Of a stretch of DNA of 28,656 nucleotides, positions 8,082 to 16,333 are shown piece after piece. The notes under the pieces were generated by a model that had not been told where the DNA came from, did not search any database, and worked only from the letters and a program-made list of their open reading frames with translations. Numbering within the stretch: position 1 is the first letter of the stretch; each line of letters starts with the position of its first letter. The stretch is from CAZAQS01 sp964486825 (lineage in GTDB: Bacteria; Chloroflexota; Anaerolineae; Anaerolineales; UBA4823). The stretch lies in contig CAZAQS010000033.1 in the NCBI GenBank assembly GCA_964486825.1, positions 1 through 28,656 on the forward strand. Direction: 5' to 3'. Both the position numbers and the translations under genes were made by a program.

Positions 8082-9071
8082 ATGAATTCATCCTTTCCTC
8101 TTGTATCGATCGTCACCCCTTCTTTCAACCAGGCCCAGTTCCTGGAGCAAACCATGCTGTCGGTGTTATGCCAGGATTATCCGAACTTTGAGTACCTTGT
8201 AGTAGATGGCGGCTCGACAGACGGCAGCCTGGAAATCATCCACCGTTATGCTGATCGCCTGGCATGGTGGGTTTCAGAACCAGACCAGGGACAGGCGGAC
8301 GCCATCAACAAGGGCTTTGCGCAAGCGCGAGGCGAATATGTGGCCTGGCTGAATTCCGATGACCTGTACTACCGCTCTGATGTCGTCTCACGAGCCGTAG
8401 ATGTCTTACAGGACAACCCGCAAGTGGGGATGGTTTACGGGGACGGGGTTATGGTGGATGGGGAAGGCTACCTGTTGGACTGGCACACCTACCCCCAGTA
8501 CACCCTTCTGGATTTGCTAGCCTTCAAGGTGTTACTTCAGCCCGCCGTCTTCATGCGTTGGGCAATGTTGGAGCAGGCTGGTTTTTTAAGCGCTAACCTG
8601 AACTTGATCCTCGATCATTACCTATGGATCCAAATTGCCTCCCGTAGCACGATCCTGCACGTGGATGAGTTTTGGGCGGTAGAGCGATCCCACGGCGAGG
8701 CCAAGACGATCGCCCAGGCGGCCGGTTTTGTGGAAGAGGCCTTTGCTTTGGTTCACTCCCTCCAGTCGACGTCTCCCTTCGATCAAGTCCTCGCCGCTCA
8801 TAAGCAAGAGATTATGGCTGGCTTACATGTCTTTGCAGCCAGGCGCCTGATCGATGCCGGCGAACCCGGTCAGGCCCTTTCACATTTTCGGCAAGCCTTT
8901 CTCCTCTCCCCTAAAACAGTCAGCAGGGCCTGGTATAAAGTAGCCCAGGCTTTAGGTGGAGCCCTGGGATTGACCCGCCTATTCCTCCTGTACAGGAGCA
9001 GCCGCCGGAAGATCCAACACCGCACACAGCGACTGGAAGTTGGAGCAGCAGGAGTACGTTGGATCCAGTGA
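8082..9071 (+). CDS. Family 2 glycosyltransferase (first of a tandem pair)
   Basis: A 329-residue cytoplasmic GT-A glycosyltransferase. It starts VSIVTPSFNQAQFLEQT, has the nucleotide-binding VDGGSTDGS (residues 41-49), the SEPDQGQADAINKG segment, and the metal-binding N91-S-D93-D94. The C-terminal 80 or so residues are helical and TPR-like (ARRLIDAGEPGQALSHF), an addition not found in the neighbour. It should transfer one sugar from an NDP-sugar to a growing glycan; linkage and donor are unknown. In the N-terminal domain it aligns without gaps with the next gene, so the two arose by duplication. The ribosome site is weak. Confidence 0.85.
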   Translation: MNSSFPLVSIVTPSFNQAQFLEQTMLSVLCQDYPNFEYLVVDGGSTDGSLEIIHRYADRLAWWVSEPDQGQADAINKGFAQARGEYVAWLNSDDLYYRSDVVSRAVDVLQDNPQVGMVYGDGVMVDGEGYLLDWHTYPQYTLLDLLAFKVLLQPAVFMRWAMLEQAGFLSANLNLILDHYLWIQIASRSTILHVDEFWAVERSHGEAKTIAQAAGFVEEAFALVHSLQSTSPFDQVLAAHKQEIMAGLHVFAARRLIDAGEPGQALSHFRQAFLLSPKTVSRAWYKVAQALGGALGLTRLFLLYRSSRRKIQHRTQRLEVGAAGVRWIQ

Positions 9072-9083
9072 TAAGATTCCCTG

Positions 9084-9872
9084 ATGGATGAAGACTATCC
9101 TCACGTCTCGATCATCACCCCTTCCTATAACCAGGCGCCATTCCTGGAGGAAACCATACGCTCTGTGCTCGAACAGGATTATCCCGACGTCGAGTACATC
9201 ATCGTGGACGGCGGCTCAACGGATGGGAGCGTGGAGATCATCCAGCGCTATGCAAGCCGGTTGGCCTGGTGGGTCTCGGAACCCGATCGAGGCCAGACCG
9301 ACGCCATCAATAAGGGCTTCAGCAGGGCAACTGGGGAGATTCTGGCCTGGATCAACTCAGATGATACCTATTTGCCAGGAGCTGTCTCAAGCGCCGTGGA
9401 ATACTTGATGGCTCATCCAGAAGCGGGTATGGTATATGGTGATGCAAACCTGGTGGATGAGACCGGAGCAGTGATGGGCCGCTTTCCAGCACGGCAGACG
9501 GATTACCAACACCTGTTGCGGGGTTCGGTTCATATCCCGCAGCAAGCTGCGTTTTTCCGGGCACACCTGTGGCGTAAGGTTGGCCCGTTGGATCCAAGCT
9601 TTTATTTTGCTATGGATTATGACCTGTGGGTCCGCCTGGCGAAAATCGCTCCACTCCACTATTGCCCTAAACTGTGGGCTAATTTCCGCCTGCATGGCGC
9701 AGGGAAAAGCGTTGCCAGCGATGATCGCTGCTATCCAGAAATGTTGCGGGTCCACCGGAGAGAAGGTGGGCGCTGGTTATCACGGTTGCGAATGAAAGCA
9801 GCTTTCCGGCGCGCTGCCTATGCCTGGTTGCCCCTCGGCTTGCGCATCCGCCTTCGCAGGATGATCCCTTGA
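9084..9872 (+). CDS. Family 2 glycosyltransferase (second of a tandem pair)
   Basis: A 262-residue GT-A enzyme, the paralogue of the preceding gene: VSIITPSYNQAPFLEET, VDGGSTDGS (41-49), SEPDRGQTDAINKG and N91-S-D93-D94 fall at the same residue numbers. By hand I count 22 differences in residues 8-94. The likely acceptor-side acid lies in FAMDYDLWVRLAK. It lacks the TPR-like C-terminal extension and ends in a basic helix (RIRLRRMIP) that may lie against the membrane. It follows 12 bases after the first copy and is certainly cotranscribed with it. The divergence in the C-terminal half suggests a different acceptor or sugar. Confidence 0.87.
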   Translation: MDEDYPHVSIITPSYNQAPFLEETIRSVLEQDYPDVEYIIVDGGSTDGSVEIIQRYASRLAWWVSEPDRGQTDAINKGFSRATGEILAWINSDDTYLPGAVSSAVEYLMAHPEAGMVYGDANLVDETGAVMGRFPARQTDYQHLLRGSVHIPQQAAFFRAHLWRKVGPLDPSFYFAMDYDLWVRLAKIAPLHYCPKLWANFRLHGAGKSVASDDRCYPEMLRVHRREGGRWLSRLRMKAAFRRAAYAWLPLGLRIRLRRMIP

Positions 9873-9903
9873 AGGGTTTGAAACCCAAATGATACCTGTA
9901 TAA

Positions 9904-11448
9904 ATGTCAGATTTATCAATCCTGGGGAAAGATGCAGTGATGGACTCCCGCCTATCAAGGACATACCGTCTTTGGTCGGGCTTTGCCATCTACATGCTTC
10001 TCATGTCGGGCGTGTTATTCCTGGCCTTTTCTCATTGGGGTTATGATGACCCTTATATCACTTATCGCTATGCGGAGAATATCCGCCTGGGAAGGGGTTT
10101 CGTCTATAACCCTGGTGAACAGGTATTAAGCACGACGACGCCATTATTCGCTCTCATTCTGTCTGGTCTATCCAATCCTTGGATTCCGCTGCCTCACCTG
10201 GCAATATTGCTTAGCTCGGTCAGCATGGCTTTCTCGGGGATATTCCTGTGGGATTTGGGCCGTTCCTGGAAGCTGCCCTGGGTAGCATGGTCTGGGCTGC
10301 TGCTCTTCCCTACCTTTCCCCTTGTCCTTTCCACGACCGGATCCGAGACTCCGCTCTATCTCGCCTTGTGCCTGGGCGCATTTGCAGCCTATACCAGGCG
10401 CAGGATTTCGGTTGCAGCGCTGTTCTCAGCACTAGCGGTCCTTACCCGCCCGGATGGTATCCTGGTTCCGGCTTTGTTGGCAGGGCATTACTGTCTCACT
10501 GGAATGGGTTTTTTTGGTACGGGAGGTCGTTTAGGGTTCGGAGGTGTGAACCGGAAACATACCCAGGAGTTCATGGCTCAAATTCCCTGGTCGTCGATCG
10601 TGTTGTTCTTCGCGATCATCGTACCGTGGTTCGTTTTCTCCTGGGTTTACTTCGGCTCCCTGGTGCCTGTCACCCTGACAGCCAAGCAGGCCCAGGGCGA
10701 GATGGCCATCAGCCAGCGTTTCCTGCCAGGCATGCTTACGATAATACGCTGGTATTCAGGCTGGCCTTATAAGCTGGAAGCTTTCTTGGGATTGCTTGGG
10801 CTTTCCATCTTGTTCAGATCCGCTCGCCCGGCCGTTTTATTTTTAACCTGGGCAGTGCTTTATTTCGTTGCTTATTCATTCTTAGGAGTCAGCCGGTATT
10901 TCTGGTATTACGCACCTCTGGTGCCTGGTTTCATTGTGGCAGCGGGCTTGGGGATATCCTTCGTAGGCAGGGACTGGTGGCGGAGGCCTGGGCTGGCATC
11001 CATTGCACCAAAATATCTTGCTGCCGGTCTCCTGGCGTTGCTGCTCTTTGGACAGGTGGGTACCCTGATGAGGACTCGTGAGAACAGCGACAACAGGCTT
11101 TCGATCTACCGGGCAACAGGAGAGTGGTTGGCTGCTAATACCGCCTCTGGGGATACAGTAGGGGCTTTTGAGGTCGGCATTATCGGGTACTATGCCAAAA
11201 GACCGATGGTGGATTTCGCCGGTTTGATCCAACCGGAGGTGGCCCGGCAATTTAATATACATACTACATATGAGGATTCTGCTCTTTGGGCGCTAGAGAA
11301 ATACCAGCCTCGATACGTAGCGCTCCAGGAAGGGTTATTTCCAGCGGTAGAACGGGCTTTTCTATCCGAAAACTGCCTTCCGGTAGAGACCATATCTAAG
11401 GAGCATCATCCTTATCCTTATAATATGGTTATATTTGCTTGCCAATAA
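9904..11448 (+). CDS. Polytopic GT-C glycosyltransferase with arabinofuranosyltransferase-like D-D motif
   Basis: A 514-residue protein with about ten membrane helices. The first outside loop reads HWGYDDPYITYRYAENIRLG (D48-D49), then GFVYNPGEQVLSTTTPLFAL. This DD-x-x-I-x-x-RYA-x-N...G-x-G-x-x-x-NPGE pattern is shared with AftB-type and other polyprenyl-phosphate-pentose or hexose transferases of the GT-C fold. A periplasmic C-terminal domain of about 115 residues follows the last helix. The donor is probably a decaprenyl-like phosphate sugar, not necessarily arabinose. Start is uncertain: ATG 9904 has no ribosome site, while ATG 9940 is preceded by GGGGA, though at a long spacing. It stands 31 bases after the GT2 pair. 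Confidence 0.72.
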   Translation: MSDLSILGKDAVMDSRLSRTYRLWSGFAIYMLLMSGVLFLAFSHWGYDDPYITYRYAENIRLGRGFVYNPGEQVLSTTTPLFALILSGLSNPWIPLPHLAILLSSVSMAFSGIFLWDLGRSWKLPWVAWSGLLLFPTFPLVLSTTGSETPLYLALCLGAFAAYTRRRISVAALFSALAVLTRPDGILVPALLAGHYCLTGMGFFGTGGRLGFGGVNRKHTQEFMAQIPWSSIVLFFAIIVPWFVFSWVYFGSLVPVTLTAKQAQGEMAISQRFLPGMLTIIRWYSGWPYKLEAFLGLLGLSILFRSARPAVLFLTWAVLYFVAYSFLGVSRYFWYYAPLVPGFIVAAGLGISFVGRDWWRRPGLASIAPKYLAAGLLALLLFGQVGTLMRTRENSDNRLSIYRATGEWLAANTASGDTVGAFEVGIIGYYAKRPMVDFAGLIQPEVARQFNIHTTYEDSALWALEKYQPRYVALQEGLFPAVERAFLSENCLPVETISKEHHPYPYNMVIFACQ

Positions 11449-11460
11449 GTGATGTACAGC

Positions 11461-11475
11461 ATTCGTTATACGAAT
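11461..11475. promoter_or_regulatory. Operator-like palindrome ATTCGT-TAT-ACGAAT
   Basis: A perfect six-base inverted repeat with a three-base centre lies 12 bases after the GT-C stop, in the only sizeable gap before the dTDP-rhamnose genes. It overlaps the expected -35 position of the promoter candidate at 11486-11494, a position suited to a repressor. No T-run follows, so a terminator is unlikely. It may be chance. Confidence 0.3.
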
Positions 11476-11485
11476 CTAATGAGCT

Positions 11486-11494
11486 TGCCATAAT
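11486..11494 (+). promoter_or_regulatory. Candidate extended -10 promoter (TGCCATAAT) for the rfb genes
   Basis: TG-C-CATAAT fits the extended -10 form (TG-n-TATAAT with one mismatch), 66 bases before rfbC, in the 111-base gap that separates the GT-C gene from the rfb block. A second weaker -10-like box, TACAAT, lies at 11522-11527 without a good -35. The GC-poor character of this gap supports a promoter here. Confidence 0.33.
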
Positions 11495-11559
11495 CCCTAC
11501 TGCATTCAAACTTTCTTAGGTTACAATGAAGGGGGGGATCAATAAAAGGACCTAGAACA

Positions 11560-12111
11560 ATGCAATTTATTCCAACATCTTTACCGGGTATTCTATTAAT
11601 TGAGCCAAGGGTATTTGGCGATGAGCGTGGCTTTTTTATGGAGACTTTCCAGGCGCGGAAATTTGCCGAAGCTGGTATTCCAACGGATTTCGTTCAAGAT
11701 AACCATTCTGGTTCTGAGAGAGGCACCCTGCGCGGTTTGCATTACCAGATTCGCCAGGCGCAGGGGAAGTTGGTGAGAGTGGTAGTCGGAGAGGTCTATG
11801 ATGTAGTAGTTGATCTACGCCGTAGCTCACCTACTTTCGGAAAAGGGGAGGGCTATTGTCTGAGTGCTGAGAAGAAGCAGCAGCTATGGGTGCCGCCTGG
11901 ATTTGCCCACGGGTTCTATGTGCTGAGCCCCTGGGCTGAGGTGATCTATAAAACAACCGATTTTTACGCCCCTGAATGGGAGCGGACGTTGCTATGGAAT
12001 GATCCAGTCCTGGGTATCGATTGGCCACTATCCAGGGCTGACGACCAGGTCATCCTTTCCGAAAAAGACGCTCGGGGGAAAACTCTGCTGGAAGCCGAGG
12101 TGTATGAATGA
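11560..12111 (+). CDS. rfbC: dTDP-4-dehydrorhamnose 3,5-epimerase
   Basis: A 183-residue cupin-fold epimerase for the third step of dTDP-L-rhamnose synthesis, turning dTDP-4-keto-6-deoxyglucose into its L-lyxo form. The signature RGLHYQ contains catalytic His61, and the active-site Tyr130 lies in EVIYKTTDFYAPEWE. VPPGFAHGFYVLS is the conserved cupin strand. Length is exactly that of the family. AAGGA lies about 11 bases before the ATG. It heads the four-gene set rfbC-B-A-D, all needed for one activated sugar, and begins after a 111-base gap that probably holds the promoter. Function is firm. Confidence 0.96.
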   Translation: MQFIPTSLPGILLIEPRVFGDERGFFMETFQARKFAEAGIPTDFVQDNHSGSERGTLRGLHYQIRQAQGKLVRVVVGEVYDVVVDLRRSSPTFGKGEGYCLSAEKKQQLWVPPGFAHGFYVLSPWAEVIYKTTDFYAPEWERTLLWNDPVLGIDWPLSRADDQVILSEKDARGKTLLEAEVYE

Positions 12112-12136
12112 GTTTTGCAGACCATCGGAGGAAATC

Positions 12137-13216
12137 ATGCAAAATGTGTTAGTGACCGGGGGAGCCGGCTTCATCGGTTCTAATTTTGTGCGTTCTTTAT
12201 TACGGGTGGAAGGGGATATCAAGATCCTAAATTTAGATGCGCTCACATATGCTGGCAGCCTTGAAAATTTAAACGAGCTGCCGGGAGAGGACAGGCATAC
12301 GTTCATCCTGGGGGATATCAGCGATCGAGCTCTGGTCGATGGACTCCTACGGCAGCACGAGATCGATACGATCGTCCATTTTGCCGCTGAAACTCACGTG
12401 GATCGCTCGATCCTGGGACCGGCTCAATTCATCCAGACCAACGTTGTCGGTACCTTTACCTTGCTGGAAGCCGCTCGCCAGTATTGGCTGGAGGAAAAGA
12501 GCCTCCATGTCGAGGGCACTCGTTTCCATCACGTCTCGACCGATGAGGTGTATGGGACCCTCGAGCCGGACGCTCCGGCTTTTTCAGAGAGCACTCCTTA
12601 TGCTCCAAACTCACCATACGCAGCCTCCAAAGCTTCCAGTGACCACCTGGTACGAGCCTACCATCACACCTATGGCCTTAAGACAACCATTACAAATTGT
12701 TCAAATAACTACGGCCCTTACCAATTTCCGGAGAAGTTGATCCCGTTGATGATTATGAATGCCATCGAGGGTCGCCCGTTACCCGTTTATGGGGACGGAA
12801 AGCAGATCCGGGATTGGTTGTATGTAGAAGACCATTGTGAAGCCATCTGCAGGGTGCTTAAGGACGGCAAGGTGGGTGAGACCTATAATATCGGCGGGGA
12901 CAACCAGCCAACCAACCTGGAAGTAGTTCGCTCGATCTGCGCGATTATGGATAAAGTGCTCCCCGATTCTCCTTATACGCCCCATGAAAACCTGATCCTT
13001 TATGTCCCGGATCGTCCCGGCCATGACCGGCGCTATGCGATGAATATCGACAAGGTCAAGCAAGAGCTGGGCTGGGAGCCGGACCAATCGCTCTTCAGTG
13101 GGCTCGAGAAGACCGTCCAATGGTATCTAGACCATCAGGATTGGATTGAAAATATCCAAAAGAAGCAAGATTACCAGCAGTGGCTCGACAAGAACTACGC
13201 TAAAAGAGGAGGCTGA
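12137..13216 (+). CDS. rfbB: dTDP-glucose 4,6-dehydratase
   Basis: A 359-residue extended-SDR enzyme for the second step of dTDP-L-rhamnose synthesis, making dTDP-4-keto-6-deoxyglucose. The NAD loop is G8-G-A-G-F-I-G14, the catalytic T135-D136-E137 is present, and Y161-x-x-x-K165 (YAASK) follows. NNYGPYQFPEKLIP and the C-terminal PGHDRRYA are family hallmarks. The frame is open back to 11999, inside rfbC, but a strong ribosome site (GGAGG at 12127-12131) and homology to the usual N-terminus fix the start at ATG 12137. It follows rfbC by 25 bases. No lesion is visible. Confidence 0.96.
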   Translation: MQNVLVTGGAGFIGSNFVRSLLRVEGDIKILNLDALTYAGSLENLNELPGEDRHTFILGDISDRALVDGLLRQHEIDTIVHFAAETHVDRSILGPAQFIQTNVVGTFTLLEAARQYWLEEKSLHVEGTRFHHVSTDEVYGTLEPDAPAFSESTPYAPNSPYAASKASSDHLVRAYHHTYGLKTTITNCSNNYGPYQFPEKLIPLMIMNAIEGRPLPVYGDGKQIRDWLYVEDHCEAICRVLKDGKVGETYNIGGDNQPTNLEVVRSICAIMDKVLPDSPYTPHENLILYVPDRPGHDRRYAMNIDKVKQELGWEPDQSLFSGLEKTVQWYLDHQDWIENIQKKQDYQQWLDKNYAKRGG

Positions 13217-13219
13217 TCA

Positions 13220-14113
13220 ATGAAGGGAATCATTTTGGCAGGCGGTAAAGGGACGCGCCTCTACCCGCTGACAATCGGGGTAAGCAAGCAGATGCTTCCT
13301 GTGTACGACAAGCCGATGATTTATTATCCTTTATCGATGTTGATGCTGGCGGGAATCCGTGAGATATTGGTGATCAGCACACCTGATGCCATGCCCGGCT
13401 TTCAAAGCTTGTTAAAAGACGGTCGCCAATGGGGAGTCAGCTTTCAATACGCGGAACAGGCGGAACCGCGCGGCCTGGCAGATGCGTTCTTGGTGGGGCG
13501 GGAATTTGTTGTTAATGAACCCGTTTGTCTGATCCTGGGTGACAATATCTTTTTCGGGCACGGCCTTCCGGACCTGTTGCGCAGTGCAGCTAAGTTAACC
13601 CAGGGCGCGTGCGTGTTTGCATATCCTGTAAGAGACCCGCAACGTTACGGGGTTATCGAATTCGATGAGAGCGGCATGGCGATCAGTATCGAAGAAAAAC
13701 CAGAAAAGCCGCGTTCCCATTATGCAGTACCAGGCATCTACTTTTACGATGGGGAGGTCGTCGAAATCGCCTCCCGGCTGGAACCCTCTAAGCGCGGCGA
13801 GCTTGAAATCACAGATTTGAATTGCGTTTATCTCCAGCGGGGCCAGCTGCACGTCGAGCCCCTCGGGCGGGGAGTAGCATGGCTGGACGCCGGTACGCAC
13901 GAATCCTTGCTCAAGGCGGCTAATTTCGTACAGGCGGTGGAAGACCGGCAGGGAATGATGATCTCTTGTGTTGAAGAAATTGCCTACCGGATGAGCTATA
14001 TCGATGTGAACCAGCTGAGAGTCCTGGCTAGAGAACTTGGACAGAACCAATATAGTGAATACTTGTTGCGGCTAAGTGGAGAAGACATCCCCTTCTACCA
14101 GGAGGGAATGTGA
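13220..14113 (+). CDS. rfbA: Glucose-1-phosphate thymidylyltransferase
   Basis: A 297-residue nucleotidyltransferase that makes dTDP-glucose from dTTP and glucose-1-phosphate, the first step and usually the feedback-controlled one. MKGIILAGGKGTRLYPLT is the complete nucleotide-binding N-terminus, followed by SKQMLPVYDKPMIYYPLS. LGDNIFFGHGL carries the metal-binding Asp, and EEKPEKPRSHYAVPGIYFYD is the sugar-binding segment. Length matches the short RmlA class. GAGGAGG about 7 bases upstream gives a strong ribosome site. The stop overlaps the GTG start of rfbD (GTGA). Function is firm. Confidence 0.96.
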   Translation: MKGIILAGGKGTRLYPLTIGVSKQMLPVYDKPMIYYPLSMLMLAGIREILVISTPDAMPGFQSLLKDGRQWGVSFQYAEQAEPRGLADAFLVGREFVVNEPVCLILGDNIFFGHGLPDLLRSAAKLTQGACVFAYPVRDPQRYGVIEFDESGMAISIEEKPEKPRSHYAVPGIYFYDGEVVEIASRLEPSKRGELEITDLNCVYLQRGQLHVEPLGRGVAWLDAGTHESLLKAANFVQAVEDRQGMMISCVEEIAYRMSYIDVNQLRVLARELGQNQYSEYLLRLSGEDIPFYQEGM

Positions 14114-15000
14114 AAATCCTTTTGTTGGGGAACACTGGACAGCTGGGCTGGGAATTAGAGCGGGCTCTGGCTCCTTTAGGGGAGGTGCATGCGATCGACT
14201 TCCCGGAGCTTAACCTGGCGGACGTGGACGGGACCGTACGTTTAGTTCGAGAAACCAGGCCGAGTGTAATTGTCAACGCAACGGCGTACACTGCCGTCGA
14301 CAAGGCCGAACAGGAACGAGAGTTGGCGGAAGCGATCAACGGGCGCGCTCCTGGTCTATTAGCAGAAGAAGCCCTTTCCATGGGGGCTGCGTTGGTCCAT
14401 TACTCCACCGATTATGTATTTGATGGCGCCAAGGGTGAGCCCTATTTGGAGACTGACGAGCCTTGTCCACTGGGCACTTATGGTGATAGTAAGCTGGCGG
14501 GAGAAAGATCGGTGAGCGCTGTTGGAGGTGCATACCTGATTTTTCGCACAAGTTGGGTGTACAGCTTGCGACGGGACAGTTTCGTTACCAAGGTGTTGCA
14601 GTGGTCGCGACAGCACCGTTCCTTGAAGCTGGTGACAGACCAGGTCAGCAACCCGACCTGGTGCCGTATGTTAGCGGAAGTTTCGGCACTGCTCCTCTCT
14701 ATGGCTTTCAAGGATCCAGCAGGCTGGATCGGTGAGCGCAAGGGATTGTACCACCTGGCCGGATGGGGATATGCCAGCCGTATGGAATGGGGGAATGAGA
14801 TTTTATCTTTGGATCGAAATAAGGAAGAACAAGTGGTAGAGGAAGTGCTTCCAGCATTGACAGCCGAATTCCCGGCGCCGGCTGTCAGGCCTTTATTTTC
14901 GGCTTTGAATTGCGACCTTTTTTCGACCACTTTCGGTCTGCGCCTGCCAGACTGGCAGGATGCGCTGAAACTGGCAATGGATAGCGCGAGTACAGGTTAA
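14110..15000 (+). CDS. rfbD: dTDP-4-dehydrorhamnose reductase
   Basis: A 296-residue extended-SDR reductase that makes dTDP-L-rhamnose from the RfbC product with NAD(P)H. It starts with GTG at 14110, overlapping the rfbA stop by four bases, with GGAGG just upstream. The cofactor loop is G7-N-T-G-Q-L-G13; VNATAYTAVDKAE, HYSTDYVFDG and Y124-x-x-x-K128 are the family motifs. WVY in FRTSWVY is also typical. The C-terminal third is more divergent but of normal length. Translational coupling to rfbA is evident. Function is firm. Confidence 0.95.
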   Translation: MKILLLGNTGQLGWELERALAPLGEVHAIDFPELNLADVDGTVRLVRETRPSVIVNATAYTAVDKAEQERELAEAINGRAPGLLAEEALSMGAALVHYSTDYVFDGAKGEPYLETDEPCPLGTYGDSKLAGERSVSAVGGAYLIFRTSWVYSLRRDSFVTKVLQWSRQHRSLKLVTDQVSNPTWCRMLAEVSALLLSMAFKDPAGWIGERKGLYHLAGWGYASRMEWGNEILSLDRNKEEQVVEEVLPALTAEFPAPAVRPLFSALNCDLFSTTFGLRLPDWQDALKLAMDSASTG

Positions 15001-15038
15001 GATCTATGGAGAACCAGCCTGCAGAGAAGAGGCTGACA

Positions 15039-16289
15039 ATGACCAGCCCAGGAAAAACAATCGTGGCTTTCACTGCTTACGATTGGAATCACGCATTGGT
15101 GGTTCTCAGGGTGGTGGGTCCCCTCCAACAAGCTGGTTTTCGGCTGATCCACGGTAATGAGCTGGATAAGATATATCCTGAGCGGGTTTCCCTGGGCGAT
15201 ATCGTATTGATCCAGCGAGATTTCCCTCGATTTACACGCTACTACCAGGAGGTCGTCGATCGAGCTCGCCTGGAAGGTAAGCCGGTAGTATATGAAATCG
15301 ACGATCTCCTTTTGGAACTCCCGGCAGAGCACCCCGACCGCCCTATCTATTACTACACACCGGCGCTGTTTCCAATGCTTAGAGCGATCGTAGAAGCCGA
15401 TGCAGTGACGACCACAACTTCTGCATTGCAATCCTATTTGCGGTCTTTCAATGCCAACACGGTATTGCTTCCTAATTTCCTGGATGACAGGTTGTGGTCC
15501 TTCCGGACGCTGAAGCAAAAAGTTCCTGGAGAGCCGGTCGTGATCGGGTATATGGGCTCCACCAGTCACAAGCCGGACCTGGAGCAGATCCTTCCCGTCC
15601 TACAGCACTTGATCGTTCGATATAAAGTAAAGGTAATCCTGCGCTTTTGGGGTGGGGAGCCTCCCCTTCAAATCCGTAAATTTCCCAATGTCGAGTGGAT
15701 GCCTCTATCCCTGCCAGATTATCCCAAGTTTGTTTCGACTTTCTCACAACAAGAGAGTGATATCTTTATAGCACCGCTTGCGGATACTTATTTCAACCAG
15801 TGCAAAAGCCCGATCAAATTCCTCGAATACAGCTCTATGGCAATACCAGGTGTCTACAGCCATATCCTGCCTTACCAGGAGGTGGTCAGGCATGCTGAAA
15901 ACGGGTTCCTGGCCCGGTCGAATGATGAATGGGAGGCCTGCCTGGTTGAGTTGATCGAGTCGCCTGAGTTGAGATGCAAGATGGGCGCTCTGGCTCAACA
16001 ATCGGTTCAGGAGAAATGGAGGCTTTCTCAAAACGCAACCTTATGGGAGGATTTCTATAACCAGGTTGGGCGGATCTCACAGACGGAGCGAGAGCAAAAC
16101 CAGCACCAGGTGAGAGTGGTTCTGAGGGTTTCCCAAGAGGTCCAGGACTGGCAGGAGAAGCTAGAGACGAACCTGAGAGAAAAGGAAGCGGAGCTGAATG
16201 AGATCAAGGGCAGCACAGCCTGGCGCGTGGTGAAAGCTTTGTGGGGATTTCGGATAAAGCTTGACCCGAGGAACTGGCGCAAATCGTAG
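15039..16289 (+). CDS. Family 4 glycosyltransferase with a C-terminal helical tail
   Basis: A 416-residue GT-B fold protein. YEIDDLLLELP and VTTTTSALQSYLR belong to the N-terminal Rossmann half; VIGYMGSTSHKPDLEQILP and IFIAPLADTYFNQCKSPIKF to the C-terminal half. In place of the classic E-x7-E the signature is KSPIKFLEYS. Residues about 350-405 form a charged coiled-coil-like helix, then IKGSTAWRVVKALWGFRIKL, an amphipathic end likely to bind membrane or partner proteins. I prefer ATG 15039 because AGAGG lies six bases upstream; ATG 15006 is in frame with only a weak site. It follows rfbD directly, so a rhamnosyl donor is plausible. Confidence 0.82.
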   Translation: MTSPGKTIVAFTAYDWNHALVVLRVVGPLQQAGFRLIHGNELDKIYPERVSLGDIVLIQRDFPRFTRYYQEVVDRARLEGKPVVYEIDDLLLELPAEHPDRPIYYYTPALFPMLRAIVEADAVTTTTSALQSYLRSFNANTVLLPNFLDDRLWSFRTLKQKVPGEPVVIGYMGSTSHKPDLEQILPVLQHLIVRYKVKVILRFWGGEPPLQIRKFPNVEWMPLSLPDYPKFVSTFSQQESDIFIAPLADTYFNQCKSPIKFLEYSSMAIPGVYSHILPYQEVVRHAENGFLARSNDEWEACLVELIESPELRCKMGALAQQSVQEKWRLSQNATLWEDFYNQVGRISQTEREQNQHQVRVVLRVSQEVQDWQEKLETNLREKEAELNEIKGSTAWRVVKALWGFRIKLDPRNWRKS

Positions 16290-16291
16290 GA

Positions 16292-16311
16292 TGGTACCCT
16301 GGGCGGTACCA
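16292..16311. repeat. Hairpin: TGGTACC / GGTACCA with 6-base loop
   Basis: Seven bases pair exactly (T-GGTACC with GGTACC-A) around CTGGGC, just 3 bases after the stop of the GT4 gene and 22 before the next start. No T-run follows, so it is not a standard terminator. It could be an mRNA processing or stability element between the two cistrons. Confidence 0.35.
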
Positions 16312-16333
16312 CTAGAACGGTAAATTCCCAACC

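Noticed and set aside
10248..10772. Plus-strand open frame of 174 codons
   Set aside because: It overlaps the GT-C gene in another frame and has no motif; the GT-C frame carries the D-D loop and helices.
11522..11527. TACAAT as the main -10 box for rfbC
   Set aside because: No -35 hexamer with more than two matches lies 16-18 bases upstream and there is no TG extension; the TGCCATAAT box upstream fits better.
16292..16311. Rho-independent terminator
   Set aside because: The hairpin has only seven pairs and no following T-run, and the genes on both sides appear to belong to one transcript.
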